Below, one piece after another: positions 6,734 to 15,278 of a stretch of DNA of 40,581 nt (position 1 is its first letter; the number at the start of each line of letters is the position of its first letter). The translations under genes were made by a program, and so were the position numbers. Under the pieces are notes generated by a model. The model was not told where the DNA came from. It ran no database searches and saw only the letters and a program-made list of their open reading frames with translations. Origin of the DNA: JAAFIP01 sp963775085 (lineage in GTDB: Bacteria > Pseudomonadota > Gammaproteobacteria > Burkholderiales > Burkholderiaceae_C); the NCBI GenBank assembly GCA_963775085.1, contig CAVZHO010000007.1, positions 1-40,581 on the forward strand, given 5' to 3'.

Positions 6734-8653
6734 CTAGTTGCCTGAAGTTTCAAGTGCCCGCTCGACAAAATCCGGTGCTACCTTCGGTTTAGGCACCTTC
6801 ATGTCAAACCAACTGCGCACATTGCTGTCCAGCCCGATGCCGTGCATGTAGTTGTACAGGGCTTTGTTGAGTGCCACGCCCAGGGCGTCGTGATCGGTGC
6901 CCGTGGGGTCGATGAAGGCAATGTCGTTTTTGGCGAACCGGCCTTCAGGCAGGGCGACGAGTTTGACGCCGTAGTCTTGCGGGGCCATGCCTACGGGGGA
7001 GTGGACGGTGCAGGCGAAGCGGTGGAAGAAGCCGCTTTGGATACAGCCTGCGGCAAAGAGCTGGCGCACGTACTCCAGCGCATCCACGGTGTCTTGCACG
7101 GTTTGGGTGGGAAAGCCGTACATCAGGTAGGCGTGCACCAAGATGCCAGCATCGGAGAAGCCTTTGGTGACACGGGCCACCTGCTCGACCGACACACCCT
7201 TTTTCATGAGCTTGAGCAGGCGGTCTGACGCCACTTCCAGGCCGCCGCTGATGGCGATGCAGCCGCTGTCGGCCAGCTCTTGGCAGAGGGCTGGGGTGAA
7301 TGATTTTTCAAAGCGGATGTTGCCCCACCAACTGATGGCAGTGCTACGTGCTTGCAGCTCGGCGGCCAGGGCTTTGAGGGCTTTGGGGGGTGCGGCTTCG
7401 TCGACGAAGTGAAAGCCGGTTTGGCCGGTTTCTTTGACGATGGCCTCGATGCGGTTGACCAACTCCTCGGCCGTGGTGCCCTCGTAACGGCTGATGTAGT
7501 CCAGACTGACATCGCAGAAGCTGCACTTCTTCCAGTAGCAGCCGTGCGCCACGGTCAGCTTGTTCCAGCGGCCGTCGCTCCACAGGCGGTGCATGGGGTT
7601 GAGCATGTCCAAGAGCGACAGGTATTTGTCCAGCGGCAGGCCATCCCAGGTGGGGGTGCCTACATCGCTGAAGGGAACGTCGGGCTCGGCGAGGTTGATG
7701 TACTGCACCTGGCCCTGGGCATTGCGCGTGAAGGTGCGCACCAGGCGCTGCGCACCGCGCTTGCCTTGCAGGTGCTCCAGCAGGGCAAGCAAGGGGCGCT
7801 CGCCTGCGTCCAGGGTAACGAAGTCGAAATAATCGAACACGCGCGGTTCGGACAACTCACGCAGCTCGGTATTGACATAGCCGCCGCCCAGCACCAGGGT
7901 GGTCTGCGGGCGGTGGGCCTTGATGGCCTGGGCAATGCGAAAGGCCGCGTAGACCGAGCCGGGAAACGGCACGGACAGCAGTACCACCGTCGGTTGGTTC
8001 AGGTCGAAGGTTTGCAGCGCGATGTCTACCAGCGTTTTGTCCACCAAGCTCAAAGGCTGGGCCAGTGCATCGGCCAACGGATCAAACGTCGGTTGGCTGC
8101 CCGCCAGCGACTCGGCGTAGCGCACAAACTCAAAGCGCGGGTCAATCGCGTCTTTCAGCACGTCGGCCAGGTCGTTTAAGTACAGCGTAGCCAAATGCCG
8201 CGCCTTGTCTTGCGCGCCCAGTGCGCCAAAGGCCCATGCCAGCGGGTCGCCGCCCCCGTCGTCCACATACACCTCCAGCGCCTCAAAGCGCGGACCCTCG
8301 GGCAAGAAGCTGCGCGAGTTGATGCGGTGGGCCAGGGTAGAGTCATTGCCTTGCAGGAAGTTGATGGCGGCGGTGATGGTGGCGGCGTAGCGGGGGAACT
8401 GATCCATGAAGAGCGCCACGCGTTCGGTGGTTTGCTCCTGTTTGTCAATCTCCGCGTAGATCGATTGCAGTCCTTCCAACGAGAACAGCTTCAGCACCAA
8501 AGCCAACGCCACATCCGCCTGCACCGCGTCCACCCCGCGCGAACGCAAAAAGCCGGTGATGTAGGCGGTAGACGGGTACGGCGTATTGAGCTGCGTCATC
8601 GGTGGGATGAGGGACAGCACACGCAGGGGTGCGCGCGGGACGGAGATAGGCAT
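6734..8653 (-). CDS. B12-binding-domain radical SAM protein
   Basis: A 639-residue protein with a likely N-terminal cobalamin-binding-type domain (about residues 1-290) and a radical SAM domain (about 330-570). The [4Fe-4S] cysteines lie in CYWKKCSFC, spacing CX4CX2C rather than the textbook CX3CX2C; the aromatic residue before the last Cys is normal. Further core features are GFHFVDEAAPP and an ISGGLEVASDRLL segment. Such proteins perform methylations or rearrangements, often on lipids, cofactors or peptides; no substrate can be named. The start MPISVPR at 8653 is chosen because the open frame upstream to 8920 reads across the divergent exporter gene and has no family-like sequence. The gene is divergent from the exporter with 82 bases between. 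Confidence 0.85.
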   Translation of the reverse strand: MPISVPRAPLRVLSLIPPMTQLNTPYPSTAYITGFLRSRGVDAVQADVALALVLKLFSLEGLQSIYAEIDKQEQTTERVALFMDQFPRYAATITAAINFLQGNDSTLAHRINSRSFLPEGPRFEALEVYVDDGGGDPLAWAFGALGAQDKARHLATLYLNDLADVLKDAIDPRFEFVRYAESLAGSQPTFDPLADALAQPLSLVDKTLVDIALQTFDLNQPTVVLLSVPFPGSVYAAFRIAQAIKAHRPQTTLVLGGGYVNTELRELSEPRVFDYFDFVTLDAGERPLLALLEHLQGKRGAQRLVRTFTRNAQGQVQYINLAEPDVPFSDVGTPTWDGLPLDKYLSLLDMLNPMHRLWSDGRWNKLTVAHGCYWKKCSFCDVSLDYISRYEGTTAEELVNRIEAIVKETGQTGFHFVDEAAPPKALKALAAELQARSTAISWWGNIRFEKSFTPALCQELADSGCIAISGGLEVASDRLLKLMKKGVSVEQVARVTKGFSDAGILVHAYLMYGFPTQTVQDTVDALEYVRQLFAAGCIQSGFFHRFACTVHSPVGMAPQDYGVKLVALPEGRFAKNDIAFIDPTGTDHDALGVALNKALYNYMHGIGLDSNVRSWFDMKVPKPKVAPDFVERALETSGN

Positions 8654-8735
8654 GGGGTGATTATCCTGCCAGATGCGTTTTTTCCGACTCGATTGCAGAT
8701 ACCATCGCGCTTTACCCTGCAACAAGGACCACTGT

Positions 8736-9353
8736 ATGACCGCCGCATTGTCTGGCATGCTGCTCAGCCTGTCGCTCATCATCGCCATTGGCCCGCAAAA
8801 CGCGCATGTGCTGCGCATGGGGCTGCTGCGCCAGCATGTGGGGCTGACGGTGGCGGCATGCGCCATCACCGACGTCATTTTGATTGGCATTGGCGTGGCA
8901 GGTTTGGCGCAGTTGGGCAACTTGTCGGCGATGGTGCAGGGCCTGATGATCGGGGCGGCGATCTTGTTTTTGCTGCACTACGGCTGGGGCGCGGCACGCC
9001 GCGCGTGGGCTTACCAGCATGTGGTCCTGTCAACTACAGCGCAAGGTGCGCCCGCGACCCACGCTCAGGCGCTGGGTACGGCGCTGGCGTTTTCGTGGCT
9101 GAACCCGCATGCCTGGCTGGACACGGCGGTGCTGATTGGCACGGCATCGCTGGCCTATGCGCGGCCGGATAACTGGCTGTTTGGCGCGGGGGCGGCGGTG
9201 GGTTCGGCGCTGTGGTTCATTGCCTTGGGCCTGGGGGCGCGGCGGCTGGCGCACAAGCTGGCGCAGCCCGCAGTGTGGCGCGCAATAGACGCGGTGGTGG
9301 CGTTGACGATGTGGACTACGGCGCTGTGGCTGGCGGTGGGTTGGCTACGCTAA
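8736..9353 (+). CDS. LysE/ArgO-family amino acid exporter
   Basis: A 205-residue inner membrane protein of the LysE superfamily, which exports basic amino acids or related compounds. The family signature appears at the N-terminus (LSLSLIIAIGPQNAHVLRMGL) and FSWLNPHAWLD occurs in the middle; about six hydrophobic segments are visible. Length is normal. The ATG at 8736 follows an AAGGA ribosome site; an upstream in-frame codon at 8673 would add an unrelated polar extension. No LysG/ArgP-type regulator is adjacent, so control is unknown. It is divergent from the radical SAM gene. Confidence 0.88.
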   Translation: MTAALSGMLLSLSLIIAIGPQNAHVLRMGLLRQHVGLTVAACAITDVILIGIGVAGLAQLGNLSAMVQGLMIGAAILFLLHYGWGAARRAWAYQHVVLSTTAQGAPATHAQALGTALAFSWLNPHAWLDTAVLIGTASLAYARPDNWLFGAGAAVGSALWFIALGLGARRLAHKLAQPAVWRAIDAVVALTMWTTALWLAVGWLR

Positions 9354-9363
9354 TTTCCTGTTT

Positions 9364-9420
9364 GCTATATTTATTATAGCTACCTACGGCCTGTTGACAA
9401 GGACTATGGGCATATTTTTG
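9364..9420 (+). repeat. Dispersed Comamonadaceae-type repeat, copy B (intergenic)
   Basis: Starts GCTAT with a matching ATAGC 12 bases on, then a second part ending in CTGTTGACAAGGACTA. Two small stem-loops in tandem can form. It lies just after the exporter stop and may act as an mRNA 3' end structure. The remaining bases up to 9545 show no further feature that I can support. Confidence 0.75.
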
Positions 9421-9545
9421 CACTTAATATGCAAATAGAACCGTTTTTAGGCTGTCCAGCCAGCCACCTCCCCGCATGAGGCCGCGTTGAGTGCCGGCTT
9501 GCCCGTCGCTGGCAATCCGGTAGAGACTTCGTGTTTAATTCAGAC

Positions 9546-10556
9546 ATGCACACCCCCGCACCGCCCCATCCCATCACCATGGGTTCCCTTGGGCGCCTTC
9601 CTCGCACTCCCTGTACGCCCACCATCACCTGCGTGCTACCCGCCTATAACGAAGCCCTGAACTTGGGCCAGGTGGTGCCGGATGTGCTGCGCACCGCTTT
9701 GGCACTGAGCCCGCAGGTTGAAGTTATCGTGGTGGACGACGGTAGCCGGGACGATACGGCGCTGGTGATGCACGGGCTGTGCGCGGCGCACCCGCAGGTG
9801 GTGTATGTGCAGCTATCTCGCAACTTTGGCAAAGAGGCCGCGCTGACGGCCGGGCTGGATGCTGCACACGGCGATGTGGTGGTGTTGATGGATGCCGATG
9901 GCCAACACCCGACGGCCCGGCTAGCCGAAATGCTTACCAAGTGGCAACAGGGTGCCGATGTGGTGTACGCCATGCGCAAAACCCGTCGTGATCAACCGTT
10001 TGTGTACAGCAACTTGGCCGACCTGTTTTATACCCTGATCAACTGGCACAGCCCGGTACGAATCACCCCCCACGCGGGCGATTTTCGCCTGCTGGACCGC
10101 AAGGTGGTCGATGCCCTGAAGGCCCTGCCCGAACGCAACCGCTTTATGAAGGGCTTGTACGCCTGGGTCGGTTTCCAAACTGCGGCGGTGGATTACGAGC
10201 CCCTGGCGCGCACGGCGGGGCACAGCAAATTTGGCGTACGCGGGGGCATGTCGCTGGCGCTGACCGGCATGCTGGCGTTTTCAACCGCCCCACTGCGCCT
10301 GATGACTTGGTTGGGCCTGTTTTTAGCCATCACCTCCCTTGGCTATGGCTTGTGGGTCGTGGTTGAGTATTTTTGGCTGGGCATGGCGGTACCCGGCTTT
10401 GTCACGATTGTAGCGGGCATGATGTTTTTGTCCGGCGTGCAACTGCTGGGCATGGGCATCCTGGCCGAGTATGTGGGCCGGATTTATGACGAGGTCAAGC
10501 AGCGTCCCGCCTACCTGGTTGCTGCGCGCACGGGCGTTGGGCTGCACCAGCCATGA
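9546..10556 (+). CDS. GT2 polyprenyl-phosphate glycosyltransferase (GtrB/DPM1-like)
   Basis: A 336-residue membrane-associated family 2 glycosyltransferase that probably transfers a sugar from a nucleotide donor to undecaprenyl phosphate. The GT-A domain begins with VLPAYNEALNLG; the nucleotide-binding VVDDGSRDDT and metal-binding MDADGQHP motifs follow. Two C-terminal hydrophobic hairpins (LMTWLGLFLAITSLGYGLW and FVTIVAGMMFLSGVQLLGMGIL) are typical of GtrB/ArnC-like enzymes. The ATG at 9546 is preferred; an in-frame GTG at 9531 is also possible. It overlaps the GtrA-like gene by four bases. With the opposing GT39 enzyme it forms a usual lipid-linked sugar pair: one makes the donor, the other uses it in the periplasm. 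Confidence 0.9.
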   Translation: MHTPAPPHPITMGSLGRLPRTPCTPTITCVLPAYNEALNLGQVVPDVLRTALALSPQVEVIVVDDGSRDDTALVMHGLCAAHPQVVYVQLSRNFGKEAALTAGLDAAHGDVVVLMDADGQHPTARLAEMLTKWQQGADVVYAMRKTRRDQPFVYSNLADLFYTLINWHSPVRITPHAGDFRLLDRKVVDALKALPERNRFMKGLYAWVGFQTAAVDYEPLARTAGHSKFGVRGGMSLALTGMLAFSTAPLRLMTWLGLFLAITSLGYGLWVVVEYFWLGMAVPGFVTIVAGMMFLSGVQLLGMGILAEYVGRIYDEVKQRPAYLVAARTGVGLHQP

Positions 10557-10930
10557 GCCAGGGGCTATGGTTTATCACGGTGGGCGCGGGGGCGGCACTG
10601 ACGCACCTGGCGGTATTTGCATTGTTGCACCATGGCGTAGCCCCTGCGCTGTGGCCCGAGGTCGCCAATGCGATAGGCTTTGTGGTCGCTTTTGGCGTGA
10701 GCTTTTCGGGCCACCGCACCTTGAGTTTTCAGGACGCGGGCACCACCGTGCGCCAAAGTCTGTGGCGCTTTGCGGCGACCGCCCTGGCCGGGTTGGTGAC
10801 CAACGAAATCATTTTTGCCCTGCTCTTGCGCGGGGTGGGGCTGTGGTCGATGCTTGCGCTATTGGTTGCGCTGGTGGCGGCAGCCGGGCAGACCTTTGTG
10901 CTGAGCCGGTTTTGGGCTTTTCGCAGATAG
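10553..10930 (+). CDS. GtrA-family membrane protein
   Basis: A 125-residue protein with four hydrophobic segments, matching the GtrA family that is linked to flipping undecaprenyl-phosphate-linked sugars. Recognisable are GAALTHLAVFALL, ANAIGFVVAFGVSFSGHRTLSF and FVLSRFWAFRR at the end. The start overlaps the glycosyltransferase stop (ATGA). Its last 72 bases overlap the 3' end of the convergent GT39 gene, so the two transcripts are complementary there. Confidence 0.87.
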   Translation: MSQGLWFITVGAGAALTHLAVFALLHHGVAPALWPEVANAIGFVVAFGVSFSGHRTLSFQDAGTTVRQSLWRFAATALAGLVTNEIIFALLLRGVGLWSMLALLVALVAAAGQTFVLSRFWAFRR

Positions 10931-12427
10931 GCCTGGCTCAGCATCTGCGGCGGAGCGGTACAGATTCCAGGCTTTGCCTGCGAATACCAGGGCAAACCCA
11001 CTCACCTTGAAGGTCCTTGGTGCCACCACCCATTGGTGGGCTTGAAGTTTTGCCGTCTCCAGCACGTCGGGGGTTTGCAGGTACTGGCCCGCCCCTGCAT
11101 CGAATTGGGCCCCTTCAAACAATTCCCGCCGCCAGTTATCGCCCGCATTGTGGCGCAGCGCGGGCCAGTCCTGCACTACCACCATGGGTTGGGTAGTCTG
11201 GGCGTAAAACGGAAAGTCATACGGGAAGTCGCCCACGGCATAGACCGTGTCGCCTGGGCTTGCCAGGCAGGCGTAGTGCTGCGCCACATCCTGCGCGCTG
11301 TGCTTTTGGGTATGCCGCGTGGCAGCGATCTGGGCTGCCACGGCCACCCCCAAGGCCAGGACGCACAAGCATGCAAACCACCGACGTTGATGCGCCCGGT
11401 GGCCAAACATCTGCTGCCAACCCAGCACGGCCAGCACCGCCAGCGCGGGCATGACGGGCAACACATAGCCGACAATTTTGGAGTTTGGGATCGAGAAGAA
11501 CACGACGATGGCCAGCAGCCAGATCCAAAGCAGGGCAAGATACTTTGGCGCTACTATTTCAATAGCTGCCTGCGTCCTGTTGACAAGGACTAGCGCCTTA
11601 TAAACCACAAAAAATAGCCATGGAAAGAACAGCAGCACCAGTACGACCCCATAAAACCAGAACGGCTGCGCATTGTTGAAGGTGGCGCCGGTATAGCGGG
11701 CAAAATGGTGCTTGCCAAACATGTATTGCAGCATCTGGTCAAACTGCATCTGCGCCAGAACAAACCACGGCAACGCGATGGCGCAAAAAATCAGCAAGCC
11801 ACTCCCCCATGGCAGATACAGCAGCTTGCGCATTTGCCGCGTGACCAGCAACCAGACCAATAACACCAGGCCAGGCAGCGCAAAACCAATCAAGCCCTTG
11901 GACAGCATGCCCAAGGCGCAGGCGGCAAAACCGGCGCGTGCCAGCCCGGCATGCGGCTTGTCGCCCTGCATGAATGCCAAACCGAAGCACCACAACGCCA
12001 CGCTGATCCATGCGGCCACTAGCATGTCGTGGTTCACATACTGGCCACCAATCAAAAATGACAGGCTGGTCCCCAGCATCCACACCGTGCGGCGTGCCAG
12101 GGTTTGCGTTGCCATGCGGCGCACAGCCCAGTAACTGGCGACCAGCATCAGCGCCGCGTGCAGGGCAACCACCAGCCGCGCGCTCCAGGGATGCACTCCC
12201 AGCACACCCATCGAGGCGGCTTCGAGCCAGTACAAATAGGGGGGCTTATGGAAAAACGGAATGCCGTTCAGACGCGGGGTCAGCCAGTCGCCCGACACCA
12301 GCATCCAGCGGCCAATCTCGCCGTAACGCCCCTCGTCGGGCAGGGCCAGCGGACGCAGCGCGGCCAAAACCAGCAGTACGGCGGTTAAAAAGACAATCGA
12401 CCACCAAGACTTGCGTGTTTCAGACAT
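10859..12427 (-). CDS. GT39/ArnT-like lipid-linked sugar glycosyltransferase
   Basis: A 522-residue polytopic membrane protein of the dolichyl-phosphate-mannose mannosyltransferase/ArnT type. The first periplasmic loop carries the catalytic acidic signature ALPDEGRYGEIGRWML, followed by FFHKPPYLYWLEA; about 10-12 hydrophobic segments and a soluble C-terminal region (about 380-500) follow. Such enzymes move a sugar from a polyprenyl phosphate carrier to lipid A, protein or glycan at the periplasmic face. It starts 33 bases after the YdjC-like deacetylase gene. About residues 275-293 are encoded by a copy of the dispersed repeat (antisense to the repeat's usual direction). The last ~24 codons overlap the GtrA gene on the other strand and look like a non-conserved tail. 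Confidence 0.87.
   Translation of the reverse strand: MSETRKSWWSIVFLTAVLLVLAALRPLALPDEGRYGEIGRWMLVSGDWLTPRLNGIPFFHKPPYLYWLEAASMGVLGVHPWSARLVVALHAALMLVASYWAVRRMATQTLARRTVWMLGTSLSFLIGGQYVNHDMLVAAWISVALWCFGLAFMQGDKPHAGLARAGFAACALGMLSKGLIGFALPGLVLLVWLLVTRQMRKLLYLPWGSGLLIFCAIALPWFVLAQMQFDQMLQYMFGKHHFARYTGATFNNAQPFWFYGVVLVLLFFPWLFFVVYKALVLVNRTQAAIEIVAPKYLALLWIWLLAIVVFFSIPNSKIVGYVLPVMPALAVLAVLGWQQMFGHRAHQRRWFACLCVLALGVAVAAQIAATRHTQKHSAQDVAQHYACLASPGDTVYAVGDFPYDFPFYAQTTQPMVVVQDWPALRHNAGDNWRRELFEGAQFDAGAGQYLQTPDVLETAKLQAHQWVVAPRTFKVSGFALVFAGKAWNLYRSAADAEPGLSAKSPKPAQHKGLPGCRHQRNQ
11550..11606 (+). repeat. Dispersed Comamonadaceae-type repeat, copy C (inside GT39 gene)
   Basis: Almost identical to copy B over its second half: CTGTTGACAAGGACTA with pairing GTCCT and AGGAC. 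The first half has GCTAC pairing imperfectly with ATAGC. It is translated on the opposite strand in frame as part of the glycosyltransferase. Confidence 0.8.
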
Positions 12428-12460
12428 GGTTAGATGGTCGCAGTGGACAGGTACAGGACT

Positions 12461-13225
12461 TCATGCCGCCAGCGCGGTGTATTCCCACACACGGGCTGCG
12501 CCAATGCTGTCCCCGGCCTCAGCCTGTGTCGCGGGGTGGCACATGATGACCGTGCCTCGGGGCGCTGCGTGCTGCCACTGCGTAAGTAACTGACGGTAAT
12601 GCGCCTGGCCGCCACGAAAGTCATACAGTCCCGCCAGAAAAGGGCGACAGGGCAGGTCCGCCTGCTCGGCCAATGCTTTTAATTGCGTAGCACCCAGCCT
12701 GCGCAATACGACGGCTTTAAGGCTTCTGTCATCCTTGACTGGGTGGGAAATGCGCAACCAAGGCGCGGATTTTGGATAGCGCTGCGCCAGCTCCTGCACC
12801 AGCGCCTCACGGATACCGGCAAACTGCTGCACATGCTGGTGGCCATCAATATGGTCGGGGGCGCTGCCCCAGTGCACTTCAAACCGGTCCAGCTGCTGTG
12901 CGATCACCGTGCGCGCCTGTTCAATGGAAAACCCGCCCAGGACAGCACGCAGCAGGGCGCTGCCCAAAGCCATGCCATGGCCCGCGGCCAGCGCGAACTC
13001 ACTGGTCCAGTCCAGGTGCAGGCCCACGCTGATGCGGCCACGCAGCGGGCGCAGCAGCGCAACGTCCTGCGCCCAGCGGGGCGAGAGTACCATGGCACTG
13101 GTGGCGTGGATTTTGCCTGCTTCGCCCAGTTGTGCTATCGCCTGTGAGCAGGCCGCGTTATAGGCAAAATCGTCTGCACACAGCAACACGTCGCGTTCTA
13201 TCCAGGGGGGTGGATTGGTCGTCAA
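12461..13225 (-). CDS. YdjC/ChbG/HpnK-type carbohydrate deacetylase
   Basis: A 254-residue enzyme of the YdjC-like family, metal-dependent deacetylases acting on N-acetylated sugars. The metal and catalytic motifs are ADDFAYN near the N-terminus, GLHLDWTSEF near residue 68 and DHIDGHQHVQQF near residue 123; a histidine in MCHPATQ near the C-terminus completes the usual site. The first available start is TTG at 13225, four bases after the LysR stop; no ATG or GTG occurs before residue 46. The gene leads into the GT39 gene, so a deacetylated lipid-linked amino sugar as product is a reasonable inference. Confidence 0.85.
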   Translation of the reverse strand: MTTNPPPWIERDVLLCADDFAYNAACSQAIAQLGEAGKIHATSAMVLSPRWAQDVALLRPLRGRISVGLHLDWTSEFALAAGHGMALGSALLRAVLGGFSIEQARTVIAQQLDRFEVHWGSAPDHIDGHQHVQQFAGIREALVQELAQRYPKSAPWLRISHPVKDDRSLKAVVLRRLGATQLKALAEQADLPCRPFLAGLYDFRGGQAHYRQLLTQWQHAAPRGTVIMCHPATQAEAGDSIGAARVWEYTALAA

Positions 13226-13229
13226 AGCG

Positions 13230-14135
13230 CTACACCGTCCAGTACTTGGCCTGCCCGTAATGCTGCTTTAAAAAGTCCACCCACAGCCGCACGCGCAGCG
13301 GCAGATGTTTGCGCTGCGGGAAAACGGCGTAGATGCCGTTGGGCGGCGCGGCAAATTCGTCCAGTACCGTGACCAGCCTGCCAGCGGCGATGTCGCCGTC
13401 CACCTCCCAGGTGCTGCGCCAGGCGATGCCGTAGCCTGCCAGGCACCATTCGTGCAGTACCTGGCCGTCGCTGCAATCGAGCGGGCCACCGGGGCGCAGG
13501 TGTTGCAGCTCGCCGTGGAGGGTGAAGGCCCAGCCCCGGCTTTGCGATGCGTCGCTGGACAGGGTGAGGCAGTCAAACTTGTGCAGGTCGCCCGGCTGCT
13601 TGGGTGTGCCGCGCTGTTGCAGGTATTTGGGGGTGGCCACGCACAGGCGGCGGTTGTCGGCCAGGCGCACACTGACCAGTTGCGAGTCGGGCAGGTCGCC
13701 CACGCGCACGGCGCAGTCAAAGCCTTCGGCGGCCATATCCACCACGCGGTCGGACAAATTGAGCGAAATCGACACGTCGGCGTGCAGCTCGCGAAAGCGC
13801 GGTACCAAGGGTGCTACGTGCCTGCGGCCAAAGCCTGCGGGCGCGGTGATGCGCAAGTGGCCGCTGGCTTTCACGCCGCCCGCACTCACGCTGGCCTCGG
13901 CGTTGGCCATATCAGCCAGCACGCGTTGGCAGTCTTCCAAAAAGGCATTGCCCTCAGGCGTGAGGGTAATGCGCCGGGTGGTGCGCACCATCAGCTTCAC
14001 GCCCAGACGCTCTTCCAGCGCGTCGATGCGCCTGCCAATGATGGCTGCGGCTACGCCTTCGGCTTGGGCCGCCGCCGTGAGGCTGCCCTTGGTAGCGACG
14101 GCGGCAAAGGTTTCGAGTTGTTTGAATTTGTCCAC
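13230..14135 (-). CDS. LysR-family transcriptional regulator
   Basis: A 301-residue regulator with a winged-helix DNA-binding N-terminus (about residues 1-60; TFAAVATKGSLTAAA and RRIDALEERLGVKLMVRTTRRITLT) and a periplasmic-binding-like effector domain (about 88-295; GHLRITAPAGFGRRHVAPL). The start is GTG at 14135. It is co-directional with and 54 bases downstream of the Bug receptor gene, and is therefore a candidate regulator of the receptor, CoA-transferase and lyase genes. It is also only four bases from the deacetylase gene, so the transcript may continue. Confidence 0.92.
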   Translation of the reverse strand: MDKFKQLETFAAVATKGSLTAAAQAEGVAAAIIGRRIDALEERLGVKLMVRTTRRITLTPEGNAFLEDCQRVLADMANAEASVSAGGVKASGHLRITAPAGFGRRHVAPLVPRFRELHADVSISLNLSDRVVDMAAEGFDCAVRVGDLPDSQLVSVRLADNRRLCVATPKYLQQRGTPKQPGDLHKFDCLTLSSDASQSRGWAFTLHGELQHLRPGGPLDCSDGQVLHEWCLAGYGIAWRSTWEVDGDIAAGRLVTVLDEFAAPPNGIYAVFPQRKHLPLRVRLWVDFLKQHYGQAKYWTV

Positions 14136-14189
14136 GCCCTCATTATGGCGCGTGGCGGGGCGGTTTAACTCAGAGCCGCTGGCATCCGC

Positions 14190-15164
14190 TTACTGGGGCA
14201 CCACGCCCGCCTTTTTCACAATGGCGGCGTATTTCACCAGTTCGTCCCTGAAGTGCTTTTGCGCAAACTCGGGCGTGCTGATGCGGATGGTGTTGCCCTG
14301 TTTGGCCATGGCTTCTTTGACCTCGGCGGTATTGAAGGCGGTGACGATGGCGGCGTTGATGCGTTGCACCAAGTCAGCTGCCATGCCCTTGGGGCCGACG
14401 GCGGCGAACCAGCCCTCGACCAAATAGCGCGGAACGCCCGCCTCGGCCGAGGTTGGAATGTCGGGCGCTGCCGCACTGCGCACGGCGGCCGAGACGCACA
14501 GCGCGCGCAGGTTGCCCGACTTGATTTGCCCGGCCACCGCAGGCAGTGCGCCCACGCCCCAGTCCACCTGGCCGCTGACGATGTCTTGCAGCATGGGGCC
14601 AAAGCCGCGGTAGGGAATGTGGGTAGAAAACGTGCCCGTCAAATCTTTAAACAGCTCAGATGCCAGATGCAATATGGTGCCGTTGCCACTGGACGCGTAG
14701 TTGTATTTGCCGGGGTTGGCCTTGAGCAGGGCGACAAACTCTTGCAATGTATTGGCGGGTACTTTGGGGTTGACCACCAGCACCATGGGGGTAGCACCGA
14801 TCAACGCGATGGGCGTGATGTCGGCTACCGGGTCAAACGGCAGGCTTTTGAGCACACTGGGATAGATGACGTGGTTGTTGGACACCATGGACAACGTGAA
14901 CCCATCGGGGGCGGACTTGATCATGGCGGCCGTGCCCACCACCCCGCCTGCGCCGGGCTGGTTTTCGATCACCACGTTTTGGCCCAACGCCTTGCCCAAT
15001 GCATTGCTGGCAGCGCGGGTAATGCCGTCTACGCCTGAGCCTGCCGAGACGGGGAGGATAAATTTGACGATTTTGTCGCCTTGCGCAAAAACGCAGGGTG
15101 CGGCCAGTGCCATGGCAGTGCTACTGATGAATACACGGCGGGGGAGCGTGAAAGGGAGGGTCAT
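14190..15164 (-). CDS. Bug-family tripartite tricarboxylate transporter receptor
   Basis: A 324-residue periplasmic solute-binding protein of the Bug (TctC) family, which is much expanded in betaproteobacteria and binds carboxylates. A signal peptide with an RR pair and FISSTAMALAAPCVFAQ ends near residue 28. Family motifs are VSAGSGVDGITRAASNALGKALGQNVVIENQPGAGG in pieces, followed by AMIKSAPDG and, later, YNYASSGNGT. The start at 15164 gives a proper signal peptide; upstream codons do not. No membrane subunits (TctA/TctB) are nearby, which is common for orphan Bug proteins. Its position after the CoA-transferase and lyase genes suggests it captures their substrate. Confidence 0.9.
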   Translation of the reverse strand: MTLPFTLPRRVFISSTAMALAAPCVFAQGDKIVKFILPVSAGSGVDGITRAASNALGKALGQNVVIENQPGAGGVVGTAAMIKSAPDGFTLSMVSNNHVIYPSVLKSLPFDPVADITPIALIGATPMVLVVNPKVPANTLQEFVALLKANPGKYNYASSGNGTILHLASELFKDLTGTFSTHIPYRGFGPMLQDIVSGQVDWGVGALPAVAGQIKSGNLRALCVSAAVRSAAAPDIPTSAEAGVPRYLVEGWFAAVGPKGMAADLVQRINAAIVTAFNTAEVKEAMAKQGNTIRISTPEFAQKHFRDELVKYAAIVKKAGVVPQ

Positions 15165-15278
15165 GATGCGGTTTCCAGACAATGATCTATTAAACGCCAA
15201 CTGAAGGGAGCGCGCTAACAGGGAAAGCACCCACACTGCATGTACGGATCGTATTTAAAGACGATTTATGGCCGTAGT

